NCBI GenBank assembly: GCA_964629015.1
Contig: CAZVMN010000002.1
Location: 248,001 to 312,000, forward strand
Direction: 5' to 3'
Length of the DNA stretch: 64,000 bases
Origin: Oceanococcus sp964629015
GTDB taxonomy: Bacteria > Pseudomonadota > Gammaproteobacteria > Nevskiales > Oceanococcaceae
In this document: piece after piece, positions 17,542 through 26,144 of the stretch
Position numbering within the stretch: the first letter of the stretch is position 1
Layout of the letters: every line of letters starts with the position of its first letter
The notes under the pieces: model-generated
Databases searched by the model: none
What the model saw: the letters and a program-made list of their open reading frames with translations, nothing else
Told to the model about the DNA's origin: nothing
Translations under genes and position numbers: made by a program

Positions 17542-19785
17542 CTACATCTGCCACTCGATCATCGCGCCAAGACTGCGCGGTTCGCCGTATCGGCTGGCAA
17601 CGCGATCACCGGAGACCAGGGCACCCTGCTGATTCAACTCGTCAGTCAGGTTACGGCCGAACACCGCGATACGGAATTGGCGATTGATTTGATAGGTCAA
17701 TTTCGCATTCAGCAACACCCTTTCGTCCGACAAGGTCCGCTCGTCGTTGTCAGGATCGCTGTAAAACTCGTCAATGTAATTTGCCGACACTTGCCCCGAC
17801 AGACCTTTCCAACTCAGCAGGCTGAGACCCAGGCTGGCCGTCTGTTCCGGCGCATAGGGGAACTGCTTATTGGCGTAGTCCTCGCCTTCGTTGACGAACT
17901 CATCAAACTCACTGCGTAGCAGCCCCACCGAGGCAAAGACTTCGAAGGGACCCGCCACCGACCAAACCACCTCGGTTTCCAAGCCGTAGTAGTGCGAACG
18001 GCCCGCATTGGTGGTCACCGTCTCAAAGCCAGAACTCTCGCCGATGGTGACCTGTTGGTCGCGCCAATCGGTATAGAACAGATTGGTGTTGAGCATAAGT
18101 TGCTCATCAAACCAGCGACTGCGCACGGCCAATTCGCCAGTGCGTGTGTACTCCGGTTTAAACGGACTCACCGCACCACCAAAAAACGACTGACTCACAC
18201 CACCAGAGCGATAGCCTTCCTGGTAACTCAAACCCAGTGTGGTGCTGTCCGTGGCAAACCAGGTCAGTCCCAACTTGGGCAGCACATCGGTAAAGGCATT
18301 GCGGTCACCATCGTCGTAATCCGGCGGCACAAAGGTGGGCAACAACACCGCCAGGCCATCACTGACGGCGTCCGGCAACGGCAGGCCGATGGGCAAATCC
18401 AACGGCAGCCCCGGCACCGATCCGGTCAGCGTGAGCTCCAGATCCGAAGCGCCATGATGGCTGTTGAGTTCACGGTTGATGCGCACACCGGCGGTCGCCC
18501 GCCAGGCCGAGGCGAAGTCCCAGTCGGCTTCCGCAAACATGGCGCCGATACGGGTGCTGGATTGCCCGTCGACAAAGCCATTGATCAGCACCAAGCCGCC
18601 GGCGCTGGAGATATCGCGACCCAGGGTTTGTGTTTCCTTGTCGCCATCTGCGTAGTAAGCGCCCACCACAGCACGCACACTGTCGCCGGAATAGCGCGCA
18701 CGTAACTCCTGACTCCAAATGCGTTCGTCTTCGAAGTTGTCGGAGAAACCGCCTTCGCTCTCGGTACGGTCAAAATCGATCACATTGACGTTATCGAAGC
18801 GGGTATACCCGCTGATCGCTTCGATGCGCCAGGACGAACCCAAGTCGATCTGCTGTCGCAAGCTGTGCAACTGGGTACGGTCGTCTTCACCACCACGCAC
18901 GTTGGTTGTCGAGGTGCGCTCGCCACCGGTCGAATCGTGCAGCGGGTCACCGAATTCCGTGTCGGCGCGGATGTAGCTATAGCGCAACTGGTAGTCACTG
19001 TCGTTGTTGGGCAACCAGGCCAGACTCACACGACCGTTACGGTTGTCGTAGCGCTGTGCGTCATCTTCATTGCGCGTGACATTGGTGATGTCACCGTTGT
19101 CGTATCGATCCTGAAAGGCCACACGAAACGACAGGGTGTCAGCCAGCGGACCGCCACCGGCCACCGCATAGTCGTGGCCATCCCGACTCATCACCCCGGC
19201 GCGCAGGCGCAAGTCCCAATCTATGGTCGGCTGTACGGTTTCCAAAACCACCGAACCGGCCAGGCTATTGCGGCCCTGGTTGCTCGACTGCGCGCCACGC
19301 AAGAGTTCCAATCGTTCGATATCCCAAGCCGACAAAGGTCCGGCAAAAGACGCCGCCCGCGACGGCAAAGCGACGCCATCCAGATAAACGCTGATGGTGT
19401 CGCCTTCCCCTCCGATACCGCCTTGAGGCACGCCTCGAATGGCGATCTCACGGTCACCCGCAGCGCCCACCACATTGGCAAAACGGGTCACCACGTCCTT
19501 AACCGACGCCACCGGCGCCGCGTCCAGATCCTCACCGGTCACGACGACCACACTGCTCGTGGTCTCGGCCAACGCGCGGCCCAACTTTTCCCCCGACACC
19601 AGAATCGGGGACAGCTCCACTGCATCCTCGGCCGACACCGGTTGCGGCGTCGCCTCCGGCAAGCTGATCACGTCATCTTGGGCGACAGCCAACCCCGACA
19701 TGCCGGCAAGCACTATCAGCGACACAGAAACTCGAACAGACGCGATCAATGCACCTGCGCAACGCACGTGGAATTGGCTGAACAT
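17542..19785 (-). CDS. TonB-dependent outer-membrane receptor, probable ferric-chelate uptake
   Basis: Outer-membrane gated barrel of about 747 residues. Signal peptide to about residue 35 (GMSGLAVAQ), then plug domain with VVVVTGEDLDAAP, REIAIRGVPQGGIGGEG and RLELLRGAQSSNQGRNSLAG, then a 22-strand barrel ending in the aromatic pattern SLGAMIEWQM. The receptor is the first gene of a unit with DUF3649-like, PepSY and DUF3325 proteins, a typical siderophore set. A Fur-box-like palindrome lies just upstream. ATG 19785 was chosen; TTG 19797 sits in the box. The ligand cannot be read from sequence. Confidence 0.93.
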   Translation of the reverse strand: MFSQFHVRCAGALIASVRVSVSLIVLAGMSGLAVAQDDVISLPEATPQPVSAEDAVELSPILVSGEKLGRALAETTSSVVVVTGEDLDAAPVASVKDVVTRFANVVGAAGDREIAIRGVPQGGIGGEGDTISVYLDGVALPSRAASFAGPLSAWDIERLELLRGAQSSNQGRNSLAGSVVLETVQPTIDWDLRLRAGVMSRDGHDYAVAGGGPLADTLSFRVAFQDRYDNGDITNVTRNEDDAQRYDNRNGRVSLAWLPNNDSDYQLRYSYIRADTEFGDPLHDSTGGERTSTTNVRGGEDDRTQLHSLRQQIDLGSSWRIEAISGYTRFDNVNVIDFDRTESEGGFSDNFEDERIWSQELRARYSGDSVRAVVGAYYADGDKETQTLGRDISSAGGLVLINGFVDGQSSTRIGAMFAEADWDFASAWRATAGVRINRELNSHHGASDLELTLTGSVPGLPLDLPIGLPLPDAVSDGLAVLLPTFVPPDYDDGDRNAFTDVLPKLGLTWFATDSTTLGLSYQEGYRSGGVSQSFFGGAVSPFKPEYTRTGELAVRSRWFDEQLMLNTNLFYTDWRDQQVTIGESSGFETVTTNAGRSHYYGLETEVVWSVAGPFEVFASVGLLRSEFDEFVNEGEDYANKQFPYAPEQTASLGLSLLSWKGLSGQVSANYIDEFYSDPDNDERTLSDERVLLNAKLTYQINRQFRIAVFGRNLTDELNQQGALVSGDRVASRYGEPRSLGAMIEWQM

Positions 19786-19796
19786 GGACGAACACA

Positions 19797-19823
19797 ATTA
19801 ATAATGATAACGATTCTTAATTG
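19797..19823. promoter_or_regulatory. Fur box-like palindrome between TonB receptor and copper-pair genes
   Basis: A 27-base near-palindrome with arms AATTAATAAT and ATTCTTAATT around GATAACG. The centre matches the GATAATGATAATC Fur motif. It lies 12 bases before the receptor ATG and 84 bases before the divergent DUF2946-like gene, so Fur could affect both. Confidence 0.75.
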
Positions 19824-19906
19824 TAGTTTCACCATGGTGTCTTTGCAACGCGGCACACGGCCCAAAACGTCCCGCGCGCCCTGATACGGATGCTATTATC
19901 AAAACT

Positions 19907-20302
19907 ATGCCTCGCCGCCTTCGAACACTTGCCTGCCTGCTCGTCGCACTGGCTGTCCTCAGCCAGCTGGTGACACCGACGCTGTATGCCAGCAATTGGG
20001 CCAAACACAATGGCGAAGGTTTGCTCTATGCGTTCTGCGGCACGGTATCCCCCGCGTTGATCGCCAAGATGAGCGATATTGCTCCGCCGGGGCTGTTGCC
20101 GTTTGATAACAGCAACCACGCTCAAACCGAGCTGTGCCTGAGCGTCGGCATCTTGGCTGGATCATTTGTCCTGGCGGCGGTGTTCGTGCTGCTGCTGTTT
20201 CAGCACAGGCCATCAATCCGCCCAGCACTTCGCCCGGCGCCTGATCTTCGCCTGGCGCGCACGGCTTACCAATCCCGCGCTCCCCCACCTTGCACGGCCT
20301 GA
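19907..20302 (+). CDS. DUF2946-like small exported/membrane protein
   Basis: 131-residue protein with an N-terminal signal-like segment (LACLLVALAVLSQLVTPTLY) and a second hydrophobic segment (LSVGILAGSFVLAAVFVLLL). Cysteines flank the region between them (YAFCG and TELCLS), and the protein ends in SRAPPPC; this layout, with the closing RGPP/RAPP, matches DUF2946 proteins linked to copper genes. It is the first gene of the divergent unit opposite the Fur-boxed receptor, 109 bases before mbnP. Function is unknown. Confidence 0.58.
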   Translation: MPRRLRTLACLLVALAVLSQLVTPTLYASNWAKHNGEGLLYAFCGTVSPALIAKMSDIAPPGLLPFDNSNHAQTELCLSVGILAGSFVLAAVFVLLLFQHRPSIRPALRPAPDLRLARTAYQSRAPPPCTA

Positions 20303-20411
20303 CTTCAGGCCTTCAGTGACAACGCCTGTGCGCGCCATCGTGGCCGCGCGCCCACTGTATTTGCCGTGAACGCGGCACGCCTGCACAAGCGGGCACAGCA
20401 AGGATCTCTTC

Positions 20412-21299
20412 ATGAAAGCTCATTTTCTTTTGCCGCTGGCCGTGGCCAGCATAGCGCTGAGTGCGTGTGACGACAGCAGCTCCACCAGCACCAAATCCAT
20501 CAGCATTCAGTTTGATGCCCGCGTTGCTGGACAGACCGTGGACTGCAATGCCATCTACGCCAACAGCGTTGGCAACCCCGCCAGCGATTACAAACTGGTC
20601 GAATACCGCTGGTACGCCAGCGACTTTGAATTGCGCGATGCTCAAGGCAATGCCACCGCCATCACCCTGGATGATCGCGGCGACGGTTTGCAATACCAAG
20701 GTTCCGACCACAACGTCGCTTTGCTAGGACTGGTCTCGGGTTGTGACACTGGGGCGACCCAAGCCCCCAGCAACTATCAGGTCGACGGCAAGGTCTCCGA
20801 GGGCGACTACACCGAGCTGTGCTTCACTTTGGGGGTGCCTTTCGCCCTCAATCACAGCGATGTGACGGCCAACGACACCCCAAGCCCGCTGAATCTTCCC
20901 GCGATGAACTGGAACTGGCGCGGTGGCCGCAAGTTCATGCGCTTTGATGGTTTTGCCGATCCCAGTGGAGTCAATCAGGCGTTCAATCTGCATCTCGGCA
21001 GCACCGGTTGCGACAGTGCGTCCATGACGCAAGCTCCGAGCAGTGCCTGCTCCGCACCCAACACGCCGACCTACTGCGTCGCACTCACCCCGGCGACGCA
21101 ATACACGCCTGTTGTCTCGGTCGACCCTGCCCGCGTGATGAGCGATACCGACATCACCAGCAACACCGAAGGGACCGCAGCGGGCTGCATGAGCTTTATC
21201 GACGATCCGGAATGCGCGGACATCATGCCCAAATTGGGCTTGGACTACAGTCTGAATGGCCAGACCGTAGCCGCCCAAACGCCGGCCTTGTTCCAGTGA
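20412..21299 (+). CDS. mbnP: MbnP-family copper-binding protein (metallo-mystery pair)
   Basis: Secreted protein of 295 residues. The signal ends in ALSAC, so a lipoprotein is likely. Family markers are ISIQFDARVAGQTVDC, EYRWYASDFEL, LCFTLGVPF, LNLPAMNWNWRGGRKFMRFD and the cysteine cluster in the second half (CDSASMTQAPSSACSAP). MbnP is paired with the diheme enzyme MbnH, which oxidises a Trp of MbnP to kynurenine and so creates a copper site; this is known from methanotrophs. The next gene is mbnH, with stop and start overlapping (GTGA). This pairing makes the call strong. Confidence 0.9.
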   Translation: MKAHFLLPLAVASIALSACDDSSSTSTKSISIQFDARVAGQTVDCNAIYANSVGNPASDYKLVEYRWYASDFELRDAQGNATAITLDDRGDGLQYQGSDHNVALLGLVSGCDTGATQAPSNYQVDGKVSEGDYTELCFTLGVPFALNHSDVTANDTPSPLNLPAMNWNWRGGRKFMRFDGFADPSGVNQAFNLHLGSTGCDSASMTQAPSSACSAPNTPTYCVALTPATQYTPVVSVDPARVMSDTDITSNTEGTAAGCMSFIDDPECADIMPKLGLDYSLNGQTVAAQTPALFQ

Positions 21300-22498
21300 G
21301 AGGTGCCGCCAGTTTGCTGGTCACCGCAGCATTTTGCGGCCTGATCAGCGCGTGCGGTGGTGGTGGGGGCGGCAACGCCCCCGCCGCCACCTTGCCCATC
21401 ACCATTCCGGCGCATTTCCCGGTGCCGGACATCCCGGACGACAACCCGCTCACCGAAGCGAAAATCGCACTCGGGCATCGCCTGTTCTACGACCAACGCT
21501 TGTCGATCAACCAAGCGGGATCATGCGCGACCTGCCACGAACAACGGCGTGCTTTTACCGACGGTCTCGCCCGCTCCGTTGGCCCGACCGGCGATGTGCA
21601 TCTGCGCAACGCCATGAGTCTGACCAACGCGGTTTACAACGCGCGTCAAAACTGGGCCAATCCGACCCTCACCGACCTGCGTCAACAAGCGCTGGCCGTG
21701 ATGTTCAATGAGGACACCATTGAACTGGGCTGGAGCAACAACGAGGAACAGATACTCGAGCGTCTGCGGCTGGACGCTGACTACCCAACGCTGTTTTCCG
21801 AGGCCTATCCCAACGATGCCGACCCGGTCAGCACCGACAATGTCGCCCGCGCTCTGGCCAGTTTCGCGGCCACACTGATTTCCGGCGATTCGGCCTTCGA
21901 CCGCGCCCAGGCGGGGCCGCGTGCGGAACCACTGTCCGCCTCCGCACAACGCGGCAGCGATCTGTTCTTCTCCGAACGCCTGGAATGTTTCCACTGCCAT
22001 GGCGGCTTCAACTTCGCCCAATCGGTGCAACATGACGGCAGCGTGATCGAAACCATCGAGTTCAAGAACAACGGTCTGTACAACATCATCGGTCCTGGAG
22101 GCGGTTTGCCACTGCCGCGCGGCAACTACCCGGCTGGCAATCAGGGGCTGTATGAGTTCACGGAAAACCCCTCCGACATGGGCAAATTCCGTGCGCCAAC
22201 GTTGCGTAACATCGCGCTGACCGCGCCGTATATGCACGATGGCAGCATCGCCACGCTGCGCGACGTCATTGTTGACCACTATGCTCGCGGCGGTCGCTTG
22301 ATTGAGGACGGCCCCAACGCCGGGGATGGCGCGCAAAGTCCCTATGCTGACCCACTCATGATTGGCTTTGAGATCAGTGAGACGGAGGTCGATGACCTGC
22401 TCGCATTCCTGCATTCACTGACCGACTGGACGTTTGTCTGCGATCCCACTCTTGCAGACCCGTTTGGCAACATTCCCATGCACGAGAGTTGTCCGTAA
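21296..22498 (+). CDS. mbnH: MbnH-family diheme cytochrome c peroxidase-like enzyme
   Basis: Exported diheme protein of 400 residues. The signal ends in LISACGGGG, so it is a probable lipoprotein. The two CxxCH heme sites are CATCH (residues 77-81) and CFHCH (231-235), and the MauG/CCP fold shows in LGHRLFYDQRLS, RNAMSLTNAVYNAR and FRAPTLRNIALTAPYMHDG. It would oxidise a Trp in MbnP using a bis-Fe(IV) state. The GTG start overlaps the mbnP stop, which fits coupling. A longer frame from 21008 runs through mbnP and was rejected. Confidence 0.92.
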   Translation: MRGAASLLVTAAFCGLISACGGGGGGNAPAATLPITIPAHFPVPDIPDDNPLTEAKIALGHRLFYDQRLSINQAGSCATCHEQRRAFTDGLARSVGPTGDVHLRNAMSLTNAVYNARQNWANPTLTDLRQQALAVMFNEDTIELGWSNNEEQILERLRLDADYPTLFSEAYPNDADPVSTDNVARALASFAATLISGDSAFDRAQAGPRAEPLSASAQRGSDLFFSERLECFHCHGGFNFAQSVQHDGSVIETIEFKNNGLYNIIGPGGGLPLPRGNYPAGNQGLYEFTENPSDMGKFRAPTLRNIALTAPYMHDGSIATLRDVIVDHYARGGRLIEDGPNAGDGAQSPYADPLMIGFEISETEVDDLLAFLHSLTDWTFVCDPTLADPFGNIPMHESCP

Positions 22499-22585
22499 AC
22501 GTGGCAGTCGCCCGCGCAACATCGCGGAACAGTTCCGGGGCTTGGCTGCTATGCTGCAAGCCCCGAGACGCATCCACGAGCAGGC

Positions 22586-23008
22586 ATGAAGGAAAAACCC
22601 GCGCACCATCGCAATCCTGGAATGCGCGGACTGTGGCTTGGCATTGGACTGTGTGCCGTGGCACTCGGGGCCTTGGGCGTCGCACTGCCTTTGTTGCCAA
22701 CCACCCCATTTCTGTTAGTGGCGGCCTTCGCCTTCTCGCGCTCATCGCAACGCTTGCACGACTGGCTACACCGTCACCGCATATTCGGGCCGATGATCGA
22801 TGAGTGGAATCGCTACGGTGCGATCAATCGACGCGCCAAAATCGTTGGTGTCGGGTCCATGGTTGCCGCTTTCGCCTTGTCCGTTGCGCTCGAACTCAAG
22901 CCTACCGTCTTGATCATTCAGGGCATCACCCTGAGCTGCTCGGCGCTGTTTGTACTGACCCGGCCATTGCCGCCGAGTCAGCCTGAGGATGCAACGCGCG
23001 ACGTTTAG
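22586..23008 (+). CDS. DUF454/YbaN-family inner-membrane protein
   Basis: 140-residue membrane protein with LGALGVALPLLPTTPFLLVA, the DUF454 signature (GxxLPxLPTTPF), followed by WLHRHRIFGPMIDEW and two C-terminal helices. The function of the family is unknown. It lies 87 bases after mbnH in the same direction, and may belong to the copper unit or be separately transcribed. It ends 4 bases inside the convergent ACP-sulfotransferase gene. Confidence 0.85.
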   Translation: MKEKPAHHRNPGMRGLWLGIGLCAVALGALGVALPLLPTTPFLLVAAFAFSRSSQRLHDWLHRHRIFGPMIDEWNRYGAINRRAKIVGVGSMVAAFALSVALELKPTVLIIQGITLSCSALFVLTRPLPPSQPEDATRDV

Positions 23009-24318
23009 AAGCGAATCTTGGCCACGTCCGTATCCAGACGTTGCAACAAATCCCGAGTCGGCTCACCCAGCATCTCTTCGGAATAGAACTGACGCCAGCG
23101 CGTTGCCGCACCAGGATCGATCTGACTGTGCAGGTGGAACTTCAAGTCGCCGCTCATCTTGGATGAGCTGTCCACCCCGTCGGTCATGCGTGCCGCATTG
23201 TCGCTGTAGGGATGAATCATGTCCTCGTGATAATCCACGCCCATGAAGTCGCACAGGCGGTTCATCTGCCCTTGCGGATCGTTGACGATGTTCTCGTAAG
23301 ACACCGAGCACCAGCGTTCCGACGGCACCGATTGAGCAAACTGCATGATGTTGCGATTGCTCATCAACCAGATCATTTCCGCGACAGCGCTCGACGAAAA
23401 CGTACTCGATTTCATCATCAGCGGCATCATGCGCGTCAGGTCCGATTCCTCATAGGAACGAATCATGCCGCAGGGATGACGGACCAGATGGATGTACAGG
23501 GGGTTGTCAAAATACGTCTCAGCCTGACGCAAAATGTCAACGCTGAACGCGTAGGTCGGCGTTTTGTCCACCAGCAGGCGTGTACCCAGATTTTCCTGCA
23601 GAACACCGTAGAACTCACCGGTGCCGGCGCCTCTGGCTTCAAATTCTTCAATCAGCGTGCGGGCTTGCTCGGCTGACCAGCCGCGGGTTTGCATCAGCGA
23701 ACGAACCGCACCTTCACGCAGTTGATCACCGCGCTCGCCATCCAGGTCAGCACGACGCTCATCCATGCTGGCGTAAGACAAAACGTGCAATTCCGGCGGC
23801 GCGAACAACTCTGGGTTGCCGGCCAGCATCACACGCAACAAGGTCGAACCTGAGCGCGGCGGCGACAGCACAAAGACCGCACGTGGGTTCTTGCCAGAGG
23901 GCGGCGGCGCGCCCGCAGCTTTACGCGGTTTGATCAGGGTCGAGAACAGTTCGACATCCTGCTCGGTAATCCTCGGCCCTGCCGCCTCTGCGGGAACGGG
24001 CGCGGCCACGCTGCCCGTCGCCGTGGGCGCTTGCGGATTGCTCAAACGATCGACGGTGAAATCCACCACCTGCCCAATGCTGAGGTCGTCAACATACTTG
24101 CCGTCTTGCATGAGCATGTCCTGGAATCCGACTTTGGTTCCCAGCTTTTCCTCAATGGAGACAATCATTTGCACGAAATCAATCGAGGAGAAACCGACAT
24201 CCGCCACCAATAACACCGGTGACGACAGTTCATCTTCGAAATCCGTGTCCACGGTGTCCAGCAACTCTTCGATCACTTCAAAAACGATCGTTTCTACGTC
24301 GGCTTTCGCTAAGGCCAT
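23005..24318 (-). CDS. Acyl carrier protein-sulfotransferase fusion
   Basis: 437-residue two-domain protein. Residues 1-95 form an acyl carrier domain with the phosphopantetheine Ser at about 45 (DVGFSSIDFV). A Pro/Ala-rich linker (about 96-140) leads to a PAPS-dependent sulfotransferase with 5'-phosphosulfate loop LSPPRSGSTLL (residues 151-161) and the 3'-phosphate region IHLVRHPCGMIRSY. Known ACP-sulfotransferase units sit in polyketide assembly lines (such as CurM and olefin synthases), where the sulfate primes chain release. Here there is no thioesterase and no neighbouring synthase. It may instead sulfate a tethered acyl chain; that is inference. An AAGGACAAGG ribosome site precedes the ATG. 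Confidence 0.85.
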   Translation of the reverse strand: MALAKADVETIVFEVIEELLDTVDTDFEDELSSPVLLVADVGFSSIDFVQMIVSIEEKLGTKVGFQDMLMQDGKYVDDLSIGQVVDFTVDRLSNPQAPTATGSVAAPVPAEAAGPRITEQDVELFSTLIKPRKAAGAPPPSGKNPRAVFVLSPPRSGSTLLRVMLAGNPELFAPPELHVLSYASMDERRADLDGERGDQLREGAVRSLMQTRGWSAEQARTLIEEFEARGAGTGEFYGVLQENLGTRLLVDKTPTYAFSVDILRQAETYFDNPLYIHLVRHPCGMIRSYEESDLTRMMPLMMKSSTFSSSAVAEMIWLMSNRNIMQFAQSVPSERWCSVSYENIVNDPQGQMNRLCDFMGVDYHEDMIHPYSDNAARMTDGVDSSSKMSGDLKFHLHSQIDPGAATRWRQFYSEEMLGEPTRDLLQRLDTDVAKIRF

Positions 24319-24559
24319 GTCTGATTTACCTTGTCCTTAAGGTGTACGGAACCCGTCATCGTTCGGGTCGAGGTACGAATATGGATGTTTTTTGTCCTTA
24401 AGCAACAGATGTGCCGCGTGCCCTACCATCACGGCCCATCAAGTGCGCGAGCAGTTTACGTGCCCGCCGAATTGAATGCCATGTGACTCTGCCGATCACG
24501 TCGAGCTGGCCCTGTGCCAACATAGGCACATTCATCGATTGAGCTTTGGAGTCAACGTG

Positions 24560-25939
24560 ATGAGCGATACCCGCACCGTGCGCGACAGCATGGGCGAGCT
24601 GGACGTGCCCGCCGATGCCCTGTATGCCGCTCAAACCCAGCGCGCCATCAACAATTTCCCGATCAGCGGGCAGCGCATGCCTGAGCCGTTCGTCCGCGCT
24701 CTGCTGCACATTAAAGCCGCAGCAGCCCAAGCCAATGCCAAGCTCGGTCTGCTGGACGACAAAAAAGCACAGAGCATCGTGCAAGCCTGCGAGCAACTGG
24801 CGGGCGATGCCGCGCTGATGAGCCATTTTCCGGTGGACGTTTTCCAAACCGGCTCAGGCACCAGCACCAACATGAACGCCAACGAGGTCATCGCCACGCT
24901 GGCATCGCGTATCGCAGGGGTGTCGATATCAGCCAACGACGACGTGAACTACGGGCAAAGCAGCAACGATGTCATTCCCACCACCATTCATGTCGCGTCC
25001 GCATTGCAAATGGGTGAACAGCTACTGCCCGCTCTGAATCATCTTGTGGTGGTGACGCGCGACAAGGCCAAACGCGTGCACGCGCATGTCAAAACCGGGC
25101 GCACCCATCTCATGGACGCGATGCCGGTGCGCTTAAGCCAAGTGCTCGACGGTTGGGCTGATCAGATCCAGGCGAATATCGAAAACCTGCAAGCTCTGCA
25201 AGCAAAAATACAAACCCTGGGTCAGGGTGGAACGGCTGTCGGCACCGGGGTGAATTGCCATTCGGACTTCGCAAACACGTTCTGCACCCACCTCAGCGCA
25301 CGGACCGGGCCAACGTTTCAGCCCGCCGAGCGCAAATTCGCCTACATAGCCTCACAAGACACGGCCGTGGCGCTGTCAGGACAGTTGAAAACCACCGCCG
25401 TCAGTCTGATGAAAATCGCCAATGATCTGCGCTGGATGAACTCCGGTCCTTTGGCAGGGCTCGGTGAAATCGAACTCGAAGCCCTGCAACCGGGGTCTTC
25501 CATCATGCCGGGAAAGGTCAACCCCGTCATCCCCGAAGCCACCGCCATGGTTGCCGCTCAGGTGATGGGCAATGATGTCACCATCGGGGTTGCGGGCCAG
25601 TCGGGAAACTTTGAGCTGAACGTGATGCTGCCGGTCATTGCGGCGAATTTGCTCAACAGCCTGCAGCTGCTAGCCAACAGCTCGCGCTTGCTGGCCGACA
25701 AAGCCATCGTCAGCTTCAGCGTGCGCGCCGACAACTTGAGCGCACCGCTATCGCGTAACCCGATCCTGGTGACCGCGCTCAACCCCATCATCGGTTATGC
25801 CAAAGCTGCTGAAATCGCCAAGTTGGCTTACAAACAGGGTCGCCCTATCGTCGATGTTGCGGCAGAGCACACCGACCTGTCGGTGGCTGAACTGGAAGCG
25901 CTGTTGGCCCCCGAAAAGCTGACCGAAGGTGGTGTGTAG
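24560..25939 (+). CDS. fumC: Fumarate hydratase, class II
   Basis: Cytosolic TCA-cycle enzyme of 459 residues that interconverts fumarate and malate; oxygen-stable and iron-free. Motifs in order: TGSGTSTNMNANEV, YGQSSNDVIPT, KTGRTHLMDAMPV and the family signature GSSIMPGKVNP. ATG 24560 follows a GGAG ribosome site and gives the expected start (MSDTRTVRDSMGELDVP). The longer frame from 24476 lacks these supports. Divergent from the ACP-sulfotransferase with a gap of 241 bases. Confidence 0.97.
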   Translation: MSDTRTVRDSMGELDVPADALYAAQTQRAINNFPISGQRMPEPFVRALLHIKAAAAQANAKLGLLDDKKAQSIVQACEQLAGDAALMSHFPVDVFQTGSGTSTNMNANEVIATLASRIAGVSISANDDVNYGQSSNDVIPTTIHVASALQMGEQLLPALNHLVVVTRDKAKRVHAHVKTGRTHLMDAMPVRLSQVLDGWADQIQANIENLQALQAKIQTLGQGGTAVGTGVNCHSDFANTFCTHLSARTGPTFQPAERKFAYIASQDTAVALSGQLKTTAVSLMKIANDLRWMNSGPLAGLGEIELEALQPGSSIMPGKVNPVIPEATAMVAAQVMGNDVTIGVAGQSGNFELNVMLPVIAANLLNSLQLLANSSRLLADKAIVSFSVRADNLSAPLSRNPILVTALNPIIGYAKAAEIAKLAYKQGRPIVDVAAEHTDLSVAELEALLAPEKLTEGGV

Positions 25940-25953
25940 GGGCGTTCGCCCCT
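25938..25953 (+). terminator. GC hairpin at the fumC stop (weak terminator candidate)
   Basis: AGGGGC and GCCCCT pair around a 4-base loop GTTC, beginning at the fumC stop codon. No T-run follows, so terminator function is uncertain. Confidence 0.35.
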
Positions 25954-26070
25954 TGCGCACAGAGCCTTTCAGCCACGGGAGCGCCGTCCCCGCCGGTCGT
26001 TAAGAACACCTGCCTAGCCGGCTGAATTGAAGTTGGCAACTCTTTTCATTCTCATCTGTTTGATCTATAT

Positions 26071-26088
26071 TTTCAGAAATTACTGAAA
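26071..26088. promoter_or_regulatory. Palindrome upstream of cyoA, candidate operator
   Basis: TTTCAG and CTGAAA flank a 6-base AT-rich spacer, 57 bases upstream of the cyoA GTG in an AT-rich promoter stretch. The binding protein is unknown. Confidence 0.4.
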
Positions 26089-26144
26089 CTTCAAACACCC
26101 TGCCAAGAGCGGCTTAAGCCGTCGGCAGACCTGCGGATGGTAAT

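Noticed and set aside
21008..21295. N-terminal extension of the MbnH frame
   Set aside because: It overlaps mbnP in another frame and has Cys/His/Arg-rich shadow composition; the signal peptide begins at GTG 21296.
24331..24402. Direct repeat TTGTCCTTAAG (24331 and 24392)
   Set aside because: One copy is simply the ribosome site region of the ACP-sulfotransferase gene; two 11-base copies are too little to call an element.
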